Origin: JBEINZ01 sp040377825 | GTDB lineage: Bacteria; Pseudomonadota; Alphaproteobacteria; Rhizobiales; Ancalomicrobiaceae | DNA: 39,320 nucleotides | Reading direction: 5' to 3' | NCBI GenBank assembly: GCA_040377825.1 | Contig: JBEINZ010000003.1 | Span: forward strand, 1-39,320 | Shown: one piece after another, positions 25,496-34,229 of the stretch | Position numbering within the stretch: the stretch's first letter is position 1 | How the letters are laid out: every line of letters starts with the position of its first letter | Notes under the pieces: generated by a model | Databases searched by the model: none | Told to the model about the DNA's origin: nothing | The model's input: the letters and a program-made list of their open reading frames with translations, nothing else | Made by a program: the position numbers and the translations under genes

Positions 25496-26161
25496 ATGCG
25501 CGCGGAAGATTTCCCTTCAGATACCTCATCCGTGGTCGATACCGTTGTGTTCGATCTTGGCAATGTGTTGATCGCCTGGGATCCGCGTAATCTCTATCGA
25601 ACGATGTTCGACGATGTTCAGCGGATGGAGTGGTTCCTGGCCGAGGTTTGCCCGCCGAGTTGGAACGCCCAACAAGATGCCGGACGCACATGGGATGAGG
25701 CGATTGCTGAAGCCGTTTCGCGACATCCGGCTTACGAGCCGGAGATCCGGGCTTATCGGGAGCGCTGGTCGGAAATGATCCCGGGCGCGATTGAAGGCAC
25801 CGTTCAGATCCTCAAGGCTTTGCATGCCTCCGACGTTCCGCTTCATGCGCTGACCAATTGGTCGGCGGAAACGTTTGTCGAAGCCAGGGAGCGGTTCGAT
25901 TTCTTGAAGCTTTTCCGAACGATTGTGGTGTCTGGCGAAGAACGGATGATCAAGCCGCACCCGGGCATCTATCAAAGGTTGTTCGAGACTGCGGGGCTTG
26001 ATCCGATGAGGTGTGTCTTTATCGATGACTCTGAATTGAATGTGAAAGCCGCGCGAACATTGGGCATGAAAGCGATCCACTTCCGGGATCCTAAGGATCT
26101 TGCCCAGCGTCTTTCAACGCTGGGCTTTATAAACACGACGGTTGTACGACCTTTTGATTAA
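25496..26161 (+). CDS. HAD-family hydrolase, subfamily IA (YihX-like phosphatase)
   Basis: The 221-residue protein has motif I VVFDLGNVLIAWDP with nucleophile D20; the second Asp is replaced by Gly, as in YihX and haloacid-dehalogenase-like members. Motif II is HALTNWS (T120), motif III is MIKPHPGIY (K153), and motif IV is CVFIDDSELNVKAA (D177, D178). Between motifs I and II is a helical cap (about 32-100). YihX-type enzymes dephosphorylate sugar phosphates such as glucose-1-phosphate. AGGA upstream supports ATG at 25496. It follows kup closely. G+C content is lower than in neighbouring genes. Confidence 0.88.
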   Translation: MRAEDFPSDTSSVVDTVVFDLGNVLIAWDPRNLYRTMFDDVQRMEWFLAEVCPPSWNAQQDAGRTWDEAIAEAVSRHPAYEPEIRAYRERWSEMIPGAIEGTVQILKALHASDVPLHALTNWSAETFVEARERFDFLKLFRTIVVSGEERMIKPHPGIYQRLFETAGLDPMRCVFIDDSELNVKAARTLGMKAIHFRDPKDLAQRLSTLGFINTTVVRPFD

Positions 26162-26213
26162 ACTTTTAGTGTAGGGGTCGCCCGCATAGGTAGTCCTGAA
26201 CACGAATTTGTGA

Positions 26214-26233
26214 TCGCGGCATTACGGCCGCGA
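26214..26233. terminator. Hairpin between convergent genes (candidate bidirectional terminator)
   Basis: TCGCGGC (26214-26220) and GCCGCGA (26227-26233) form a perfect 7-bp stem around ATTACG. It lies between the 3' ends of the HAD hydrolase and GntR genes, where a two-way terminator is expected. T-runs are absent on both sides. Confidence 0.45.
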
Positions 26234-26246
26234 CGCCACTTGGTCG

Positions 26247-26948
26247 TTAGGGAAGGAAGATTTCCGGACGACGCGCTGCCTGTGTCTCGACGATCTTGAG
26301 GAACGTTGCGACATGCTCGTGGACGATCGCGGAAGCCTTGTCAGCATCTCCAGCTTCGATTGCCGCAACGAGCGTCTGGTGATGCTCGAGCCGCTTCTCG
26401 GCCATCTGAGGCTCTTGGACGATCACGAATGAAGTCCGGCGCATCGTCGCTAGACCGACCTCCACGAGCTCCAGCAACTTGGGCAGCGTAGCGCTCGATG
26501 CGATGGTGCGATGAAACTTCATGTCCATTTCGATTGCGTAAGCGTTTCCACTTACCGCTTGAGCCGCCTGCTCCTGTACAAGGATCGACTTCAGCTCGGA
26601 GATAACGTCCGCTCTGGGGTTCGTCGCAAGTTCCCTTGCGGCGAAACCTTCAAGCGCGGCGCGGATGGTTAAGTGTTCCAAGATGCCACTAAGGCTTAGT
26701 CGCGAAACGTAGCTTCCGCGCTGGGGCAGGATCTCTACCAATCCTTCACGCTCAAGACGAGATAGAGCGAGCGTTACGGGCTGGCGGGAGACGTGAAGTG
26801 TCTTACAGATCTCGGTCTTATCGATGAAAGATCCGGGTGGCATTTGATAATCGACGATCGATTGTCGGATGCGGCGATAGGCCATTTCGGACTTTTTATC
26901 CGAGGTGCCTTTCGCTTCATCAAACTGCGTTACTGCTGATCCGAACAT
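26247..26948 (-). CDS. GntR-family transcriptional regulator, FadR/FCD subfamily
   Basis: The 233-residue protein has an N-terminal winged helix (about 20-85; the recognition region reads ICKTLHVSRQPVTLALSRLEREGLVEILPQRGSYVS). A C-terminal all-helical FCD domain follows, with candidate metal residues D142 and H146 (EMDMKFHRTIA), H190 and H212. FCD regulators sense organic acids or amino-sugar metabolites. ATG at 26948 is used: GGAGG lies 8 nt upstream, whereas an upstream in-frame start at 27041 would add 31 residues encoded in AT-rich regulatory DNA. The target is unknown. Repeats of CTAAG/CTTAG in its own promoter suggest autoregulation. G+C content is lower than in neighbours, hinting at acquisition. 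Confidence 0.9.
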   Translation of the reverse strand: MFGSAVTQFDEAKGTSDKKSEMAYRRIRQSIVDYQMPPGSFIDKTEICKTLHVSRQPVTLALSRLEREGLVEILPQRGSYVSRLSLSGILEHLTIRAALEGFAARELATNPRADVISELKSILVQEQAAQAVSGNAYAIEMDMKFHRTIASSATLPKLLELVEVGLATMRRTSFVIVQEPQMAEKRLEHHQTLVAAIEAGDADKASAIVHEHVATFLKIVETQAARRPEIFLP

Positions 26949-27265
26949 TTTCGAATCCTCCAAAGAAAACGTTCTAAGTGATTCAACGTAACTAAGTCTT
27001 AGAATTAATGTCAATGCCATGTTGACTAGAGAATAATGCATTTAAAGTAATACTAAATATTAGTAATAACTTTATATGATTAATTTATTATATTAATAAT
27101 GGTGACTATGTCTTAGGCTTTGGGAAATGGCCTTGTGCCGTAACGGTACTCGACTGGCGCGCACGCGATGCCAAACCATTGGCCTCGGCAGTCATCCGCG
27201 TGTATAAGGCGCCGCCGATGAGTGATTGCGCGGGACTGGGTGCCGGCGGCAAGGGAGTGATCACG
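26949..27265. promoter_or_regulatory. AT-rich divergent control region between the GntR regulator and DAHP synthase
   Basis: No gene is visible in these 317 nt. About 26990-27110 is very AT-rich, unlike the surrounding GC-rich genes. It contains ACTAAGTCTTAGA (26991-27003; arms CTAAG/CTTAG), TACTAA-ATA-TTAGTA (27051-27065), CTAAGT (26974-26979) and TCTTAG (27111-27116). Short palindromes with an odd-length centre fit GntR-family operators. The rest, 27117-27265, is GC-rich leader of the DAHP synthase gene. Confidence 0.5.
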
Positions 27266-28666
27266 ATGATTGAACAGCGGGCGAACGGGACATGGACGCC
27301 CCAGTCTTGGCGGTCGAAGCCGATCGTGCAGGTGCCCGAGTATCCGGATCAGGCGCTGCTGGCGGCGGTTGAGGACGATCTGCGCACATGGCCGCCGCTG
27401 ACCATCGCCGACGAGTCTCGCAAGCTTGAGACCGCGCTGTCGCGTGTGGTGGAGCGACGCGCGTTTCTGCTTCAGGGCGGCGACTGCGCCGAGAGCTTTT
27501 CCGAGCATTCGGCCAACAACATTCGCGACTTCTTCAAGGTCTTCCTGTCGATGGCGGTGGTGTTGACCTATTCGGCGGCGCTGCCCGTCGTGAAGGTCGG
27601 CCGGATCGCTGGGCAATTCGCCAAGCCGCGCTCGTCCAATGTCGAGCGGCGCGGTGACGTTGAACTGCCGGCCTATCGCGGCGACATCATCAATGGGTTC
27701 GAGTTCACGCCGGAGTCCCGCATCCCGGATCCAAGCCGGATGCGGAGCGTCTATCGCCAGTCGGCCGCCACGCTGAACTTGCTGCGCGGCTTCGCGACTG
27801 GCGGCTATTCCAAGCTTGAGCGCGTCAATCGGTGGATGCTCGATTTCCTCGCCGAGAGCCCGGTCGCGGAACAATATCAGGAGGTCGCCGACCGGATCAC
27901 CGAGGCGCTCGAATTCATGAATTCGTGCGGATTGACCGCGGAGACCGTGCCGCAGCTTCAAGGCGTGACTTTCTTCACCAGCCACGAAGCGCTGCTGCTG
28001 CCCTACGAGGAAGCGCTGACGCGGGAGGATTCCGTGGAGGGCGGCTGGTACGACACGTCCGCCCACATGGTTTGGATCGGCGATCGGACCCGCCAACTGG
28101 ACCATGCCCATGTCGAGTTCGCGCGCGGCCTGCGCAATCCGCTCGGCTTGAAGTGCGGCCCGAGCCTGGAACCAGACGCGCTTCTCAAGCTGATCGAGAC
28201 ACTCAATCCGGACAACAAAGCCGGTCGCTTGACCCTCATCGCGCGCTTTGGCTCGGACAAGATCGGCAAGCATCTGCCCGCGCGGTTGCGCGCGGTGGAG
28301 CGAGAAGGTCGCCAAGTGGTCTGGTCGTGCGATCCGATGCACGGCAATACGATCTCCGCCTCGAGCGGCCACAAGACCCGTCCGTTCGGGCGGATTCTTG
28401 ACGAAGTTCAGTCGTTCTTCGAAATCCACCGCTCCGAAGGCACCTATGCCGGCGGCGTGCATTTGGAGATGACGGGCAAGAACGTCACCGAATGTACCGG
28501 CGGCGCCGTCGCGATCCAGGACGCGGATCTCGGCAATCACTACGACACGCTGTGCGACCCACGCCTCAATGCAAGGCAAGCGTTGGAACTCGCGTTCCTG
28601 ATCGCCGCCGAGTTGAAGAAGGATCGCGCCAATCGCCCGAGCATGCTGCTGCAGGCAGCGGAATAA
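27266..28666 (+). CDS. aroG: Class II 3-deoxy-7-phosphoheptulonate (DAHP) synthase
   Basis: The 466-residue enzyme condenses phosphoenolpyruvate and erythrose-4-phosphate, the first step of the shikimate pathway. It has the plant/actinobacterial-type (class II) signatures: FLLQGGDCAESF with metal ligand C74, KPRSSNVE, DPSRMRSVYRQSAATLNLLRGF, WSCDPMHGNT, and GGVHLEMTGKNVTECTGG. ATG at 27266 is preferred to earlier TTG (27179) and ATG (27218) codons because GGGAGTG (27253-27259) precedes it and TWTPQSWRSKPIVQVPEYPD is the normal N-terminus. Other class II genes are also called aroA or aroF, so the symbol is loose. A strong hairpin follows. Confidence 0.95.
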   Translation: MIEQRANGTWTPQSWRSKPIVQVPEYPDQALLAAVEDDLRTWPPLTIADESRKLETALSRVVERRAFLLQGGDCAESFSEHSANNIRDFFKVFLSMAVVLTYSAALPVVKVGRIAGQFAKPRSSNVERRGDVELPAYRGDIINGFEFTPESRIPDPSRMRSVYRQSAATLNLLRGFATGGYSKLERVNRWMLDFLAESPVAEQYQEVADRITEALEFMNSCGLTAETVPQLQGVTFFTSHEALLLPYEEALTREDSVEGGWYDTSAHMVWIGDRTRQLDHAHVEFARGLRNPLGLKCGPSLEPDALLKLIETLNPDNKAGRLTLIARFGSDKIGKHLPARLRAVEREGRQVVWSCDPMHGNTISASSGHKTRPFGRILDEVQSFFEIHRSEGTYAGGVHLEMTGKNVTECTGGAVAIQDADLGNHYDTLCDPRLNARQALELAFLIAAELKKDRANRPSMLLQAAE

Positions 28667-28690
28667 TCGGCGGGCCAGCGCAAAAGCGAG

Positions 28691-28718
28691 AGGGTTCGGC
28701 GGTGTTCCGCCGGACCCT
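28691..28718 (+). terminator. Strong hairpin after DAHP synthase (candidate terminator)
   Basis: AGGGTTCGGCGG (28691-28702) pairs with CCGCCGGACCCT (28707-28718), 12 bp with one G-U pair and a TGTT loop. It lies 24 nt after the stop and 50 nt before nadE. No T-tract follows, but the stem is the strongest simple hairpin after a gene in this window. Confidence 0.6.
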
Positions 28719-28768
28719 TCGCAATACGTGGCCATTGTCCAGCCGCGCCTGTCGCGTTAAACCGAACC

Positions 28769-30547
28769 ATGACCAAGCGTCTCAAGATCGCCATCGCGCA
28801 ACTGAACCCGGTCGTCGGCGATGTCGGCGGCAATCTCGATCATGCGCGCAAGGCGTGCGACGAAGCCGCGCGGCTTGAGGCCGACCTGATCGTTTTTCCC
28901 GAACTGTTCCTATCCGGCTATCCGCCGGAGGATCTTGTCATGAAGCCGGCCTTTCAGGCCGCCTGCATGAAGGCGGTCGCCACGCTTGCCGAAGCGACCG
29001 CGTCGGGTCCAGCCGTCCTCGTCGGTTCGCCCTGGCGGGAGGGCGATAAGGTTCATAACTCCGTCTGTTTGCTCGCCGGCGGCGCGATCGAGGCGGTCCG
29101 CCACAAGGTCGACCTGCCGAATTACGGACCTTTCGACGAAAAGCGCGTGTTTCAGCCGGGGCCGCTGCCGGGACCGGTGACGGTCAAGGGCGTGCGCATC
29201 GGCGTGCCCATTTGCGAGGATATCTGGACCGACGAGGTGACCGAGTGCCTGATGGAGACAGGCGCGCAGCTGCTTATCGTGCCGAACGGGTCGCCTTGGT
29301 GGCGCGACAAGACGGATGCTCGGATGCAGGTGGCCGTCGCTCGCGTGGTCGAAACCGGGCTGCCGCTCATTTATGTCAACCAGATCGGCGGACAGGACGA
29401 ATTGCTGTTCGATGGCGCTTCCTTCGGCCTCAACGCCGATCGCTCGCTCGCCTTCCAGATGCCGGCCTTCGAGGAGGCGATCGCGCTCGTCGAGTTCGCG
29501 CGCGACGGCGAGACTTGGCGCTGCGTTTCCGGTCCGATGACAAGCGTTTCGGAAGGCCCCGAGGCGGATTGGCGGGCCTGCATGCTGGGTCTGCGCGATT
29601 ATGTGAACAAGAACCGCTTTCCTGGCGTGGTGCTCGGACTATCCGGCGGTATCGATTCGGCGGTGGTCGCGGCGATGGCCGTGGATGCCCTCGGCCCCGA
29701 CCGCGTGCATACGGTGATGCTGCCTTATCGCTACACGGCCTCCGACAGTCTTGACGATGCCGAGGCCTGCGCCAAGGCGCTCGGCGTGCGCTACGATGTC
29801 GTCCCAATCGACCCGGCGGTGGAAGGGTTCACGGCTCTGCTCGGCCCGATGTTTACCGGCCGACCGGCAGATATCACCGAGGAAAATCTCCAGTCCCGCA
29901 CGCGGGGAACTATTTTGATGGCGATCTCCAATAAGTTCGGCTCGATGGTCCTGACCACCGGCAACAAGTCCGAAATGTCGGTTGGCTACGCCACGCTCTA
30001 CGGCGATATGAACGGCGGCTTCAATCCGATCAAGGATCTCTACAAGATGCAGGTTTTCGCCGTCGCGCGCTGGCGCAACATGGCAAAGCCGGCGGACGCG
30101 CTCGGCCCCGACGGCGAAGTCATTCCGCCGCGCATCATTTCCAAGGCGCCGTCCGCCGAACTACGCGAAAACCAGAAGGACGAGGACTCGCTGCCGCCTT
30201 ATCCGGTGTTGGACGCGATCCTCGAGGCGCTGGTGGAAAACGAGCGCGGCATCGCGGAGATTGTGGCGGAAGGCCATGACTTGGCGACGGTCAAGCGCGT
30301 GGAGAGCCTGTTGCGTGTCGCCGAATATAAGCGTCGGCAGGCGGCGCCGGGGGTGAAGATCACCCGCAAGAACTTTGGCCGCGACCGTCGCTATCCGATC
30401 ACCAACGGCTTTCGCGATCCCGGCGACCCGGTGACGTTTCCGAGCGGTTCGCCGCGCCCCCGGGTGCCGCGCGAGGATCTCTTGGTCGTGCTTCCAATCC
30501 TTGCGATGTCGGCCTACGGCGTCATGGCGCATTTAGGGGTAGCATGA
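28769..30547 (+). CDS. nadE: Glutamine-dependent NAD+ synthetase
   Basis: The 592-residue protein has an N-terminal nitrilase-type glutaminase with triad E45 (FPELFLSGYPPEDL), K113 (RHKVDLPNYG) and C149 (GVPICEDIWTDE). Its C-terminal synthetase domain has the P-loop SGGIDS (292-297) and GNKSEMSVGYATLYGDMNGGFNPIKDLYK. It converts deamido-NAD+ to NAD+ with ATP and glutamine in the cytosol. Homologues usually end shortly after a motif like FGRDRRYPITNGFRD; here about 38 residues follow, ending in a hydrophobic stretch of about 22 residues and overlapping the gltX start by ATGA. The tail is odd and may reflect loss of an ancestral stop codon. Confidence 0.95.
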   Translation: MTKRLKIAIAQLNPVVGDVGGNLDHARKACDEAARLEADLIVFPELFLSGYPPEDLVMKPAFQAACMKAVATLAEATASGPAVLVGSPWREGDKVHNSVCLLAGGAIEAVRHKVDLPNYGPFDEKRVFQPGPLPGPVTVKGVRIGVPICEDIWTDEVTECLMETGAQLLIVPNGSPWWRDKTDARMQVAVARVVETGLPLIYVNQIGGQDELLFDGASFGLNADRSLAFQMPAFEEAIALVEFARDGETWRCVSGPMTSVSEGPEADWRACMLGLRDYVNKNRFPGVVLGLSGGIDSAVVAAMAVDALGPDRVHTVMLPYRYTASDSLDDAEACAKALGVRYDVVPIDPAVEGFTALLGPMFTGRPADITEENLQSRTRGTILMAISNKFGSMVLTTGNKSEMSVGYATLYGDMNGGFNPIKDLYKMQVFAVARWRNMAKPADALGPDGEVIPPRIISKAPSAELRENQKDEDSLPPYPVLDAILEALVENERGIAEIVAEGHDLATVKRVESLLRVAEYKRRQAAPGVKITRKNFGRDRRYPITNGFRDPGDPVTFPSGSPRPRVPREDLLVVLPILAMSAYGVMAHLGVA

Positions 30548-31902
30548 CGCTCGCGGGTTCCATCAAGGTTCGCTTCGCCCCGTCGCCGACCGGATATCTC
30601 CACATCGGCAACGCCCGCAGCGCCTTGCTCAATCACCTTTTCGCGCTCCAGGCCGGCGGTCGCGTCTTGCTGCGTATCGACGATACCGACCGCGAGCGGT
30701 CGCGGGAGCATTTCCGCGACGCGATCATCGAGGATCTCGCCTGGCTCGGGGTCGTACCGGACGAGATGGCCGATCAGTCCAAACGCAAGGACCGCCACGA
30801 TGCGGCCGTCGAACGGCTGAAGGCCGCGGGCCGGCTCTATCCGGCCTATGAAACGCCCGACGAACTCGACCGCCGCCGCAAGCGTCAGCTCGCGCGCGGC
30901 CAGCCGCCGATCTACGATCGGGCAGCCCTCGGTATGAGCGACGCCGATCGCGCGGCCTTGGAGGCCGCGGGGCGCCGCCCGCATTGGCGCTTCAGGCTCG
31001 ATGGCCGATCGGTCGGCTGGAACGATCTGGTGCGCGGGCCTCAAACAGTCGACACCGCGTCGCTGTCCGATCCCGTGCTCGTGCGCGAGGATGGCACTTT
31101 TCTCTACACGCTGCCCTCCGTGGTCGACGATATCGAACTCGGCATCACGCATGTGATCCGCGGCGAAGACCATGTCACGAATACCGGCGTGCAGATCGAA
31201 ATCTTCGAGGCGCTCGGCGGGCCTGTTCCGACCTTTGGCCATCACAATCTGCTGGCGTCGACGAGCGGGGAGGCGATGTCCAAGCGGCTTGGATCCTTGT
31301 CGCTGCGCGGCTTCCGCCACGATGGCTACGAGCCGATGACGATCGCCTCGCTCGCGGTGTTGGTCGGGTCGTCGGAAGATTTGCGCGCCTATCCTACGCT
31401 CGCCGCGCTTGCCGAGCATGTCGATCTCGCCCATGTTTCAACATCGACAGCAATGTTCGACCCGCACGACTTTGAGACGCTGAATGCCCGGCTCCTGCAC
31501 GACATGCCATGGGCCGAGGCCGAACCCCGGCTACGGGCGGTCGGCGCCGGTTTCGACGATGCAGTGGCGGGACCAGCCTTTTGGCTGGCTGTCCGACAAA
31601 ACCTGCGGTTGTTTTCGGACGCGAAGCTTTGGTTCGAGGTCGTTTCGGGCGACATCATCCCGGCCGTTGAAGCGGAAGATAGGGCGTTCCTCGACGCTGC
31701 GCGGGACGTTTTGCCGGCCGAGCCGTGGGACGACACGACATGGTCGACATGGACCGAGCGCGTGAAAGCGGCGACGGGGCGCAAGGGCAAGGCTCTTTTC
31801 ATGCCGCTGCGGCGTGCCTTGACCGGCCTCGATCACGGGCCCGAATTGAAGGCGCTGCTTCCGCTTATCGGGCTACGAAAAACTTCGGCCCGACTATCCT
31901 GA
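30544..31902 (+). CDS. gltX: Glutamyl-tRNA synthetase
   Basis: The 452-residue class I synthetase has VRFAPSPTGYLHIGN with the HIGH-type motif HIGN (20-23), LRIDDTDRERS, GEDHVTNTGVQIEIFEALG, and the KMSKS-type motif AMSKRLGS (M245-S246-K247-R248). A helical anticodon-binding domain follows and ends with RKGKALFMPLRRALTGLDHGPEL. Length and domain make-up fit a full GluRS, not the shorter glutamyl-Q enzyme. Many alphaproteobacteria carry two gltX genes and a tRNA-dependent amidotransferase; which copy this is cannot be told. AGGGG lies just before the ATG. The 3' end overlaps the convergent DUF2865 gene by 38 nt. Confidence 0.94.
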   Translation: MTLAGSIKVRFAPSPTGYLHIGNARSALLNHLFALQAGGRVLLRIDDTDRERSREHFRDAIIEDLAWLGVVPDEMADQSKRKDRHDAAVERLKAAGRLYPAYETPDELDRRRKRQLARGQPPIYDRAALGMSDADRAALEAAGRRPHWRFRLDGRSVGWNDLVRGPQTVDTASLSDPVLVREDGTFLYTLPSVVDDIELGITHVIRGEDHVTNTGVQIEIFEALGGPVPTFGHHNLLASTSGEAMSKRLGSLSLRGFRHDGYEPMTIASLAVLVGSSEDLRAYPTLAALAEHVDLAHVSTSTAMFDPHDFETLNARLLHDMPWAEAEPRLRAVGAGFDDAVAGPAFWLAVRQNLRLFSDAKLWFEVVSGDIIPAVEAEDRAFLDAARDVLPAEPWDDTTWSTWTERVKAATGRKGKALFMPLRRALTGLDHGPELKALLPLIGLRKTSARLS

Positions 31903-33157
31903 CCGATCGCGGGGCCTCCGCGCCTTGAACATTGGATTGCACTTCGACCGGCGTCGGCACGAAACGCGCCAGCGCATTGGCAATGGTTTCCGGGTCTTCG
32001 TCGATCTCTGGCTTCTCGCGCGGGATCGGTAGATCGGTGCGCAGGTCACCGATGCGAACAGTGTTGGAGGCGGAGGAGGCGCCTTCGTCCAGGCTGGAGT
32101 TCATCGGTAGCAGCGCCGGATCCGCGCGACCGCAGCCGCATCCGGAGACGAACTGCGTCCGATATTTCAATGCATTCGGAATGCGGGTATAAGCTTCGCC
32201 CGAACCGTCGGCGGCAACCGCGGTCTCGCTATCTTCAGCCGTCTTGTGAACGAACAGCCGCGTGTCCGCTCCGGGGCACCGGGCGCGGCAGATGTCTGAG
32301 TCTGTCCCGAATCGCGACGGCGTGGTGGCGTAAGAAATCGGGAAGTAATAGCCATCGCACATCCGGACGCACAGTGTCCGGAATGGCGTGTTTTCCTCGG
32401 CCAGGTCTTGAGAGCCCGGAACGACGTCCGCGCCCGGGTCCGACGCATAAGGATCTTCGATCGTCTCGCCGGCGACGGGGCGATTGCCAAAAAGCGCGCC
32501 GAGGAAGCCGCCTTGTGACGGCGGCGGGGAGGATGGCGGGGGCGGTGCCTGTATGCCCGCCTGACGCTGCCCGGCTAAGGGCGGGCCGACCGGCATGATC
32601 CGGCCCGACGCGTCCTCGCGATACATCATCGGCCCGTTTGGCGTCTGCATCATGAAAAATCGCTCGCTGCCCCGACCGGCGGAAATCGGTGTGTTTTGGG
32701 GCGAGCGCGGCGCGGGCTGTGATGGAGCGACGACCGGTCCGTCGATCTGGGGGCATCCGGATTGCCGCATGGCGGTCAGAATGCGTGCTCGGTCGCCGGC
32801 TAACGACGCCGGGGACGCGGCCGCCTGCGCGCCGGCGCGCTGCGTCATGCGTTCCAGCTTGTCGAGATTGGCTTGCATTTCGCCGATGCGGGCCTCAAGC
32901 GAGGGGCACTGCACGGCCTGTCCGCCGAATAATCCGCCGCCGCAAAGCCGCTGGTAATCGCTGGTCGCCTTTTGGAGCGACGCCCGCTGTCTCAGCATGG
33001 CATCGGATAGCGGATCGATCGCAACGCCGGCCTTGTCGATACGCGCGAGCTCGGCGTTCAAGCGCGTGCATCGATCAGATTGCGCAAACGCCCCTTGCGG
33101 AGCGGCGATCGCTATCAATGCGACAATAAAGATGCGCGCCCTAGTTGACACCGACAC
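31865..33157 (-). CDS. DUF2865 domain-containing secreted protein
   Basis: The 430-residue protein has a signal peptide (RIFIVALIAIAAPQGAFAQ, cleavage after AFA). A helical region with CTRLNAELARID and CPSLEARIGEMQANLDKLERM (about 28-125) follows, then a proline-rich linker (QAPPPPSSPPPSQGG, about 205-219). The DUF2865 core reads FRTLCVRMCDGYYFPISYATTPSRFGTDSDICRARCPGADTRLFVH, with regularly spaced cysteines, and a CGCGR motif follows. The family is typical of Hyphomicrobiales and has no known function; location is probably periplasmic. The start is GTG at 33157 with AGGA upstream; a second GTG two codons later is also possible. It overlaps gltX tail-to-tail. Confidence 0.85.
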   Translation of the reverse strand: MSVSTRARIFIVALIAIAAPQGAFAQSDRCTRLNAELARIDKAGVAIDPLSDAMLRQRASLQKATSDYQRLCGGGLFGGQAVQCPSLEARIGEMQANLDKLERMTQRAGAQAAASPASLAGDRARILTAMRQSGCPQIDGPVVAPSQPAPRSPQNTPISAGRGSERFFMMQTPNGPMMYREDASGRIMPVGPPLAGQRQAGIQAPPPPSSPPPSQGGFLGALFGNRPVAGETIEDPYASDPGADVVPGSQDLAEENTPFRTLCVRMCDGYYFPISYATTPSRFGTDSDICRARCPGADTRLFVHKTAEDSETAVAADGSGEAYTRIPNALKYRTQFVSGCGCGRADPALLPMNSSLDEGASSASNTVRIGDLRTDLPIPREKPEIDEDPETIANALARFVPTPVEVQSNVQGAEAPRSVRIVGPKFFVAR

Positions 33158-33453
33158 GCCCCCGAATCCTAGGTTCCAGTCTTAGCGGCATCTGCGGCCT
33201 CGTCACGAGTCGCCGGATCGGCAAACAGCCACGAGCCTATCCTTCAACGCAGGCATGACACCGCAAAATGGTCAAAATCTGGTTCTCTCGCGTGCGACGA
33301 TACACAAATTCCCCGACGCAATCGAACCATGTCGATTTAAACTATAGCGCCCCGCCCAAACCGACCAGACCCGATTGATACGCATCGCGTTCAAACCGAT
33401 CTCTAGCTCCGCGACATTGCATATCCCATATAAATCGCGAAGGAGACTCTTCC
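33158..33453. promoter_or_regulatory. Divergent intergenic region between DUF2865 and creA
   Basis: About 296 nt without a convincing gene. It should contain divergent promoters for both secreted-protein genes. TATAGC-like and TATAAA-like hexamers occur near 33340-33350 and 33428-33433, but I cannot assign a -35/-10 pair with confidence. Confidence 0.3.
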
Positions 33454-33978
33454 ATGCGCAAAAGCCTTTTCGCCGCGATGCTCGCTGTCGCTTCGCTGAC
33501 TGTCATCACGGTTTTGTCGGCCGGCTATGCTCATGCGCAGGAGCCGGATCTTATCTTCAAAAAATCGACTGTCTGGAAGCTCCTGACGCCGGACCACAAG
33601 CTCGCGGTCTACGGGATCGACGACCCGGAGGTCGAAGGGATCGCCTGCCACTTCACGATCCCCGAAAAAGGCGGCATCGAGGGCATGCTGGGCGTGGCCG
33701 AGGAAGTCTCCGACATTTCGCTTGCCTGTCGGCAGATCGGCCCGGTGAAGTTCAAGGAGAAATTGTCGCAAGGCGACGAAATGTTCCGCCAGCGGCGCTC
33801 ATTGTTCTTCAAGAAGATGCAGATCGTGCGCGGCTGCGACGCCAAGCGCAACGTCCTCGTCTACATGGTCTATTCCGACAAGCTGATCGAGGGCAGCCCG
33901 AAGAACTCGACCTCGACGGTGCCCATCATGCCCTGGGGCACGGACGCGCCACCACGGTGCGCCGATTGGATGAAATGA
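33454..33978 (+). CDS. creA: CreA family protein
   Basis: The 174-residue product has a signal peptide (MRKSLFAAMLAVASLTVITVLSAGYAHAQ, cleavage after AHA). The mature CreA domain shows the diagnostic DDPEVEGIACHFTIPEKGG and SDISLACRQIGPV segments, four cysteines in the mature part, and FKKMQIVRGCDAKRNVLVYMVYSDKLIEGSPKNSTSTVPI near the end. The family is periplasmic and functionally uncharacterised despite its name, which comes from the E. coli creABCD locus; there are no cre kinase genes here. GAAGGAGA lies upstream of the ATG. Confidence 0.92.
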   Translation: MRKSLFAAMLAVASLTVITVLSAGYAHAQEPDLIFKKSTVWKLLTPDHKLAVYGIDDPEVEGIACHFTIPEKGGIEGMLGVAEEVSDISLACRQIGPVKFKEKLSQGDEMFRQRRSLFFKKMQIVRGCDAKRNVLVYMVYSDKLIEGSPKNSTSTVPIMPWGTDAPPRCADWMK

Positions 33979-33995
33979 AGACGAGTTATAATCGG

Positions 33996-34014
33996 CGTCG
34001 GACGTCTGCCGACG
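33996..34014 (+). terminator. Short hairpin after creA
   Basis: CGTCGG (33996-34001) and CCGACG (34009-34014) form a 6-bp stem with a 7-nt loop, 17 nt after the creA stop. It is weak and has no T-run. The remaining gap to cysS holds nothing else I can recognise. Confidence 0.3.
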
Positions 34015-34229
34015 AATGATGCGGCCAGAGCCGTAAGCCGACACCTATCGGATTCCGACACCGCCACCTTGACGACCGGCCGCAAATCCATCAAACCCGA
34101 AGCATGACGACGACCGGCTTTCACGCGATCGGCACGATCGCCCGGATTATTTACGGCTAGCGCGCGAGGCTGGCCCGGTTCCGTCTGTTTTTGAAAAGAC
34201 CAGATGAGTAACCCCCGGCCAGCCGGCAT

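Noticed and set aside
26949..27041. N-terminal extension of the GntR regulator by 31 residues
   Set aside because: The extension lies in AT-rich promoter-like DNA, while GGAGG directly supports the shorter start at 26948.
27113..28735. Long (540-codon) minus-strand frame opposite DAHP synthase
   Set aside because: Arg/His-rich composition typical of antisense frames in GC-rich DNA; the plus strand encodes a clear enzyme throughout.
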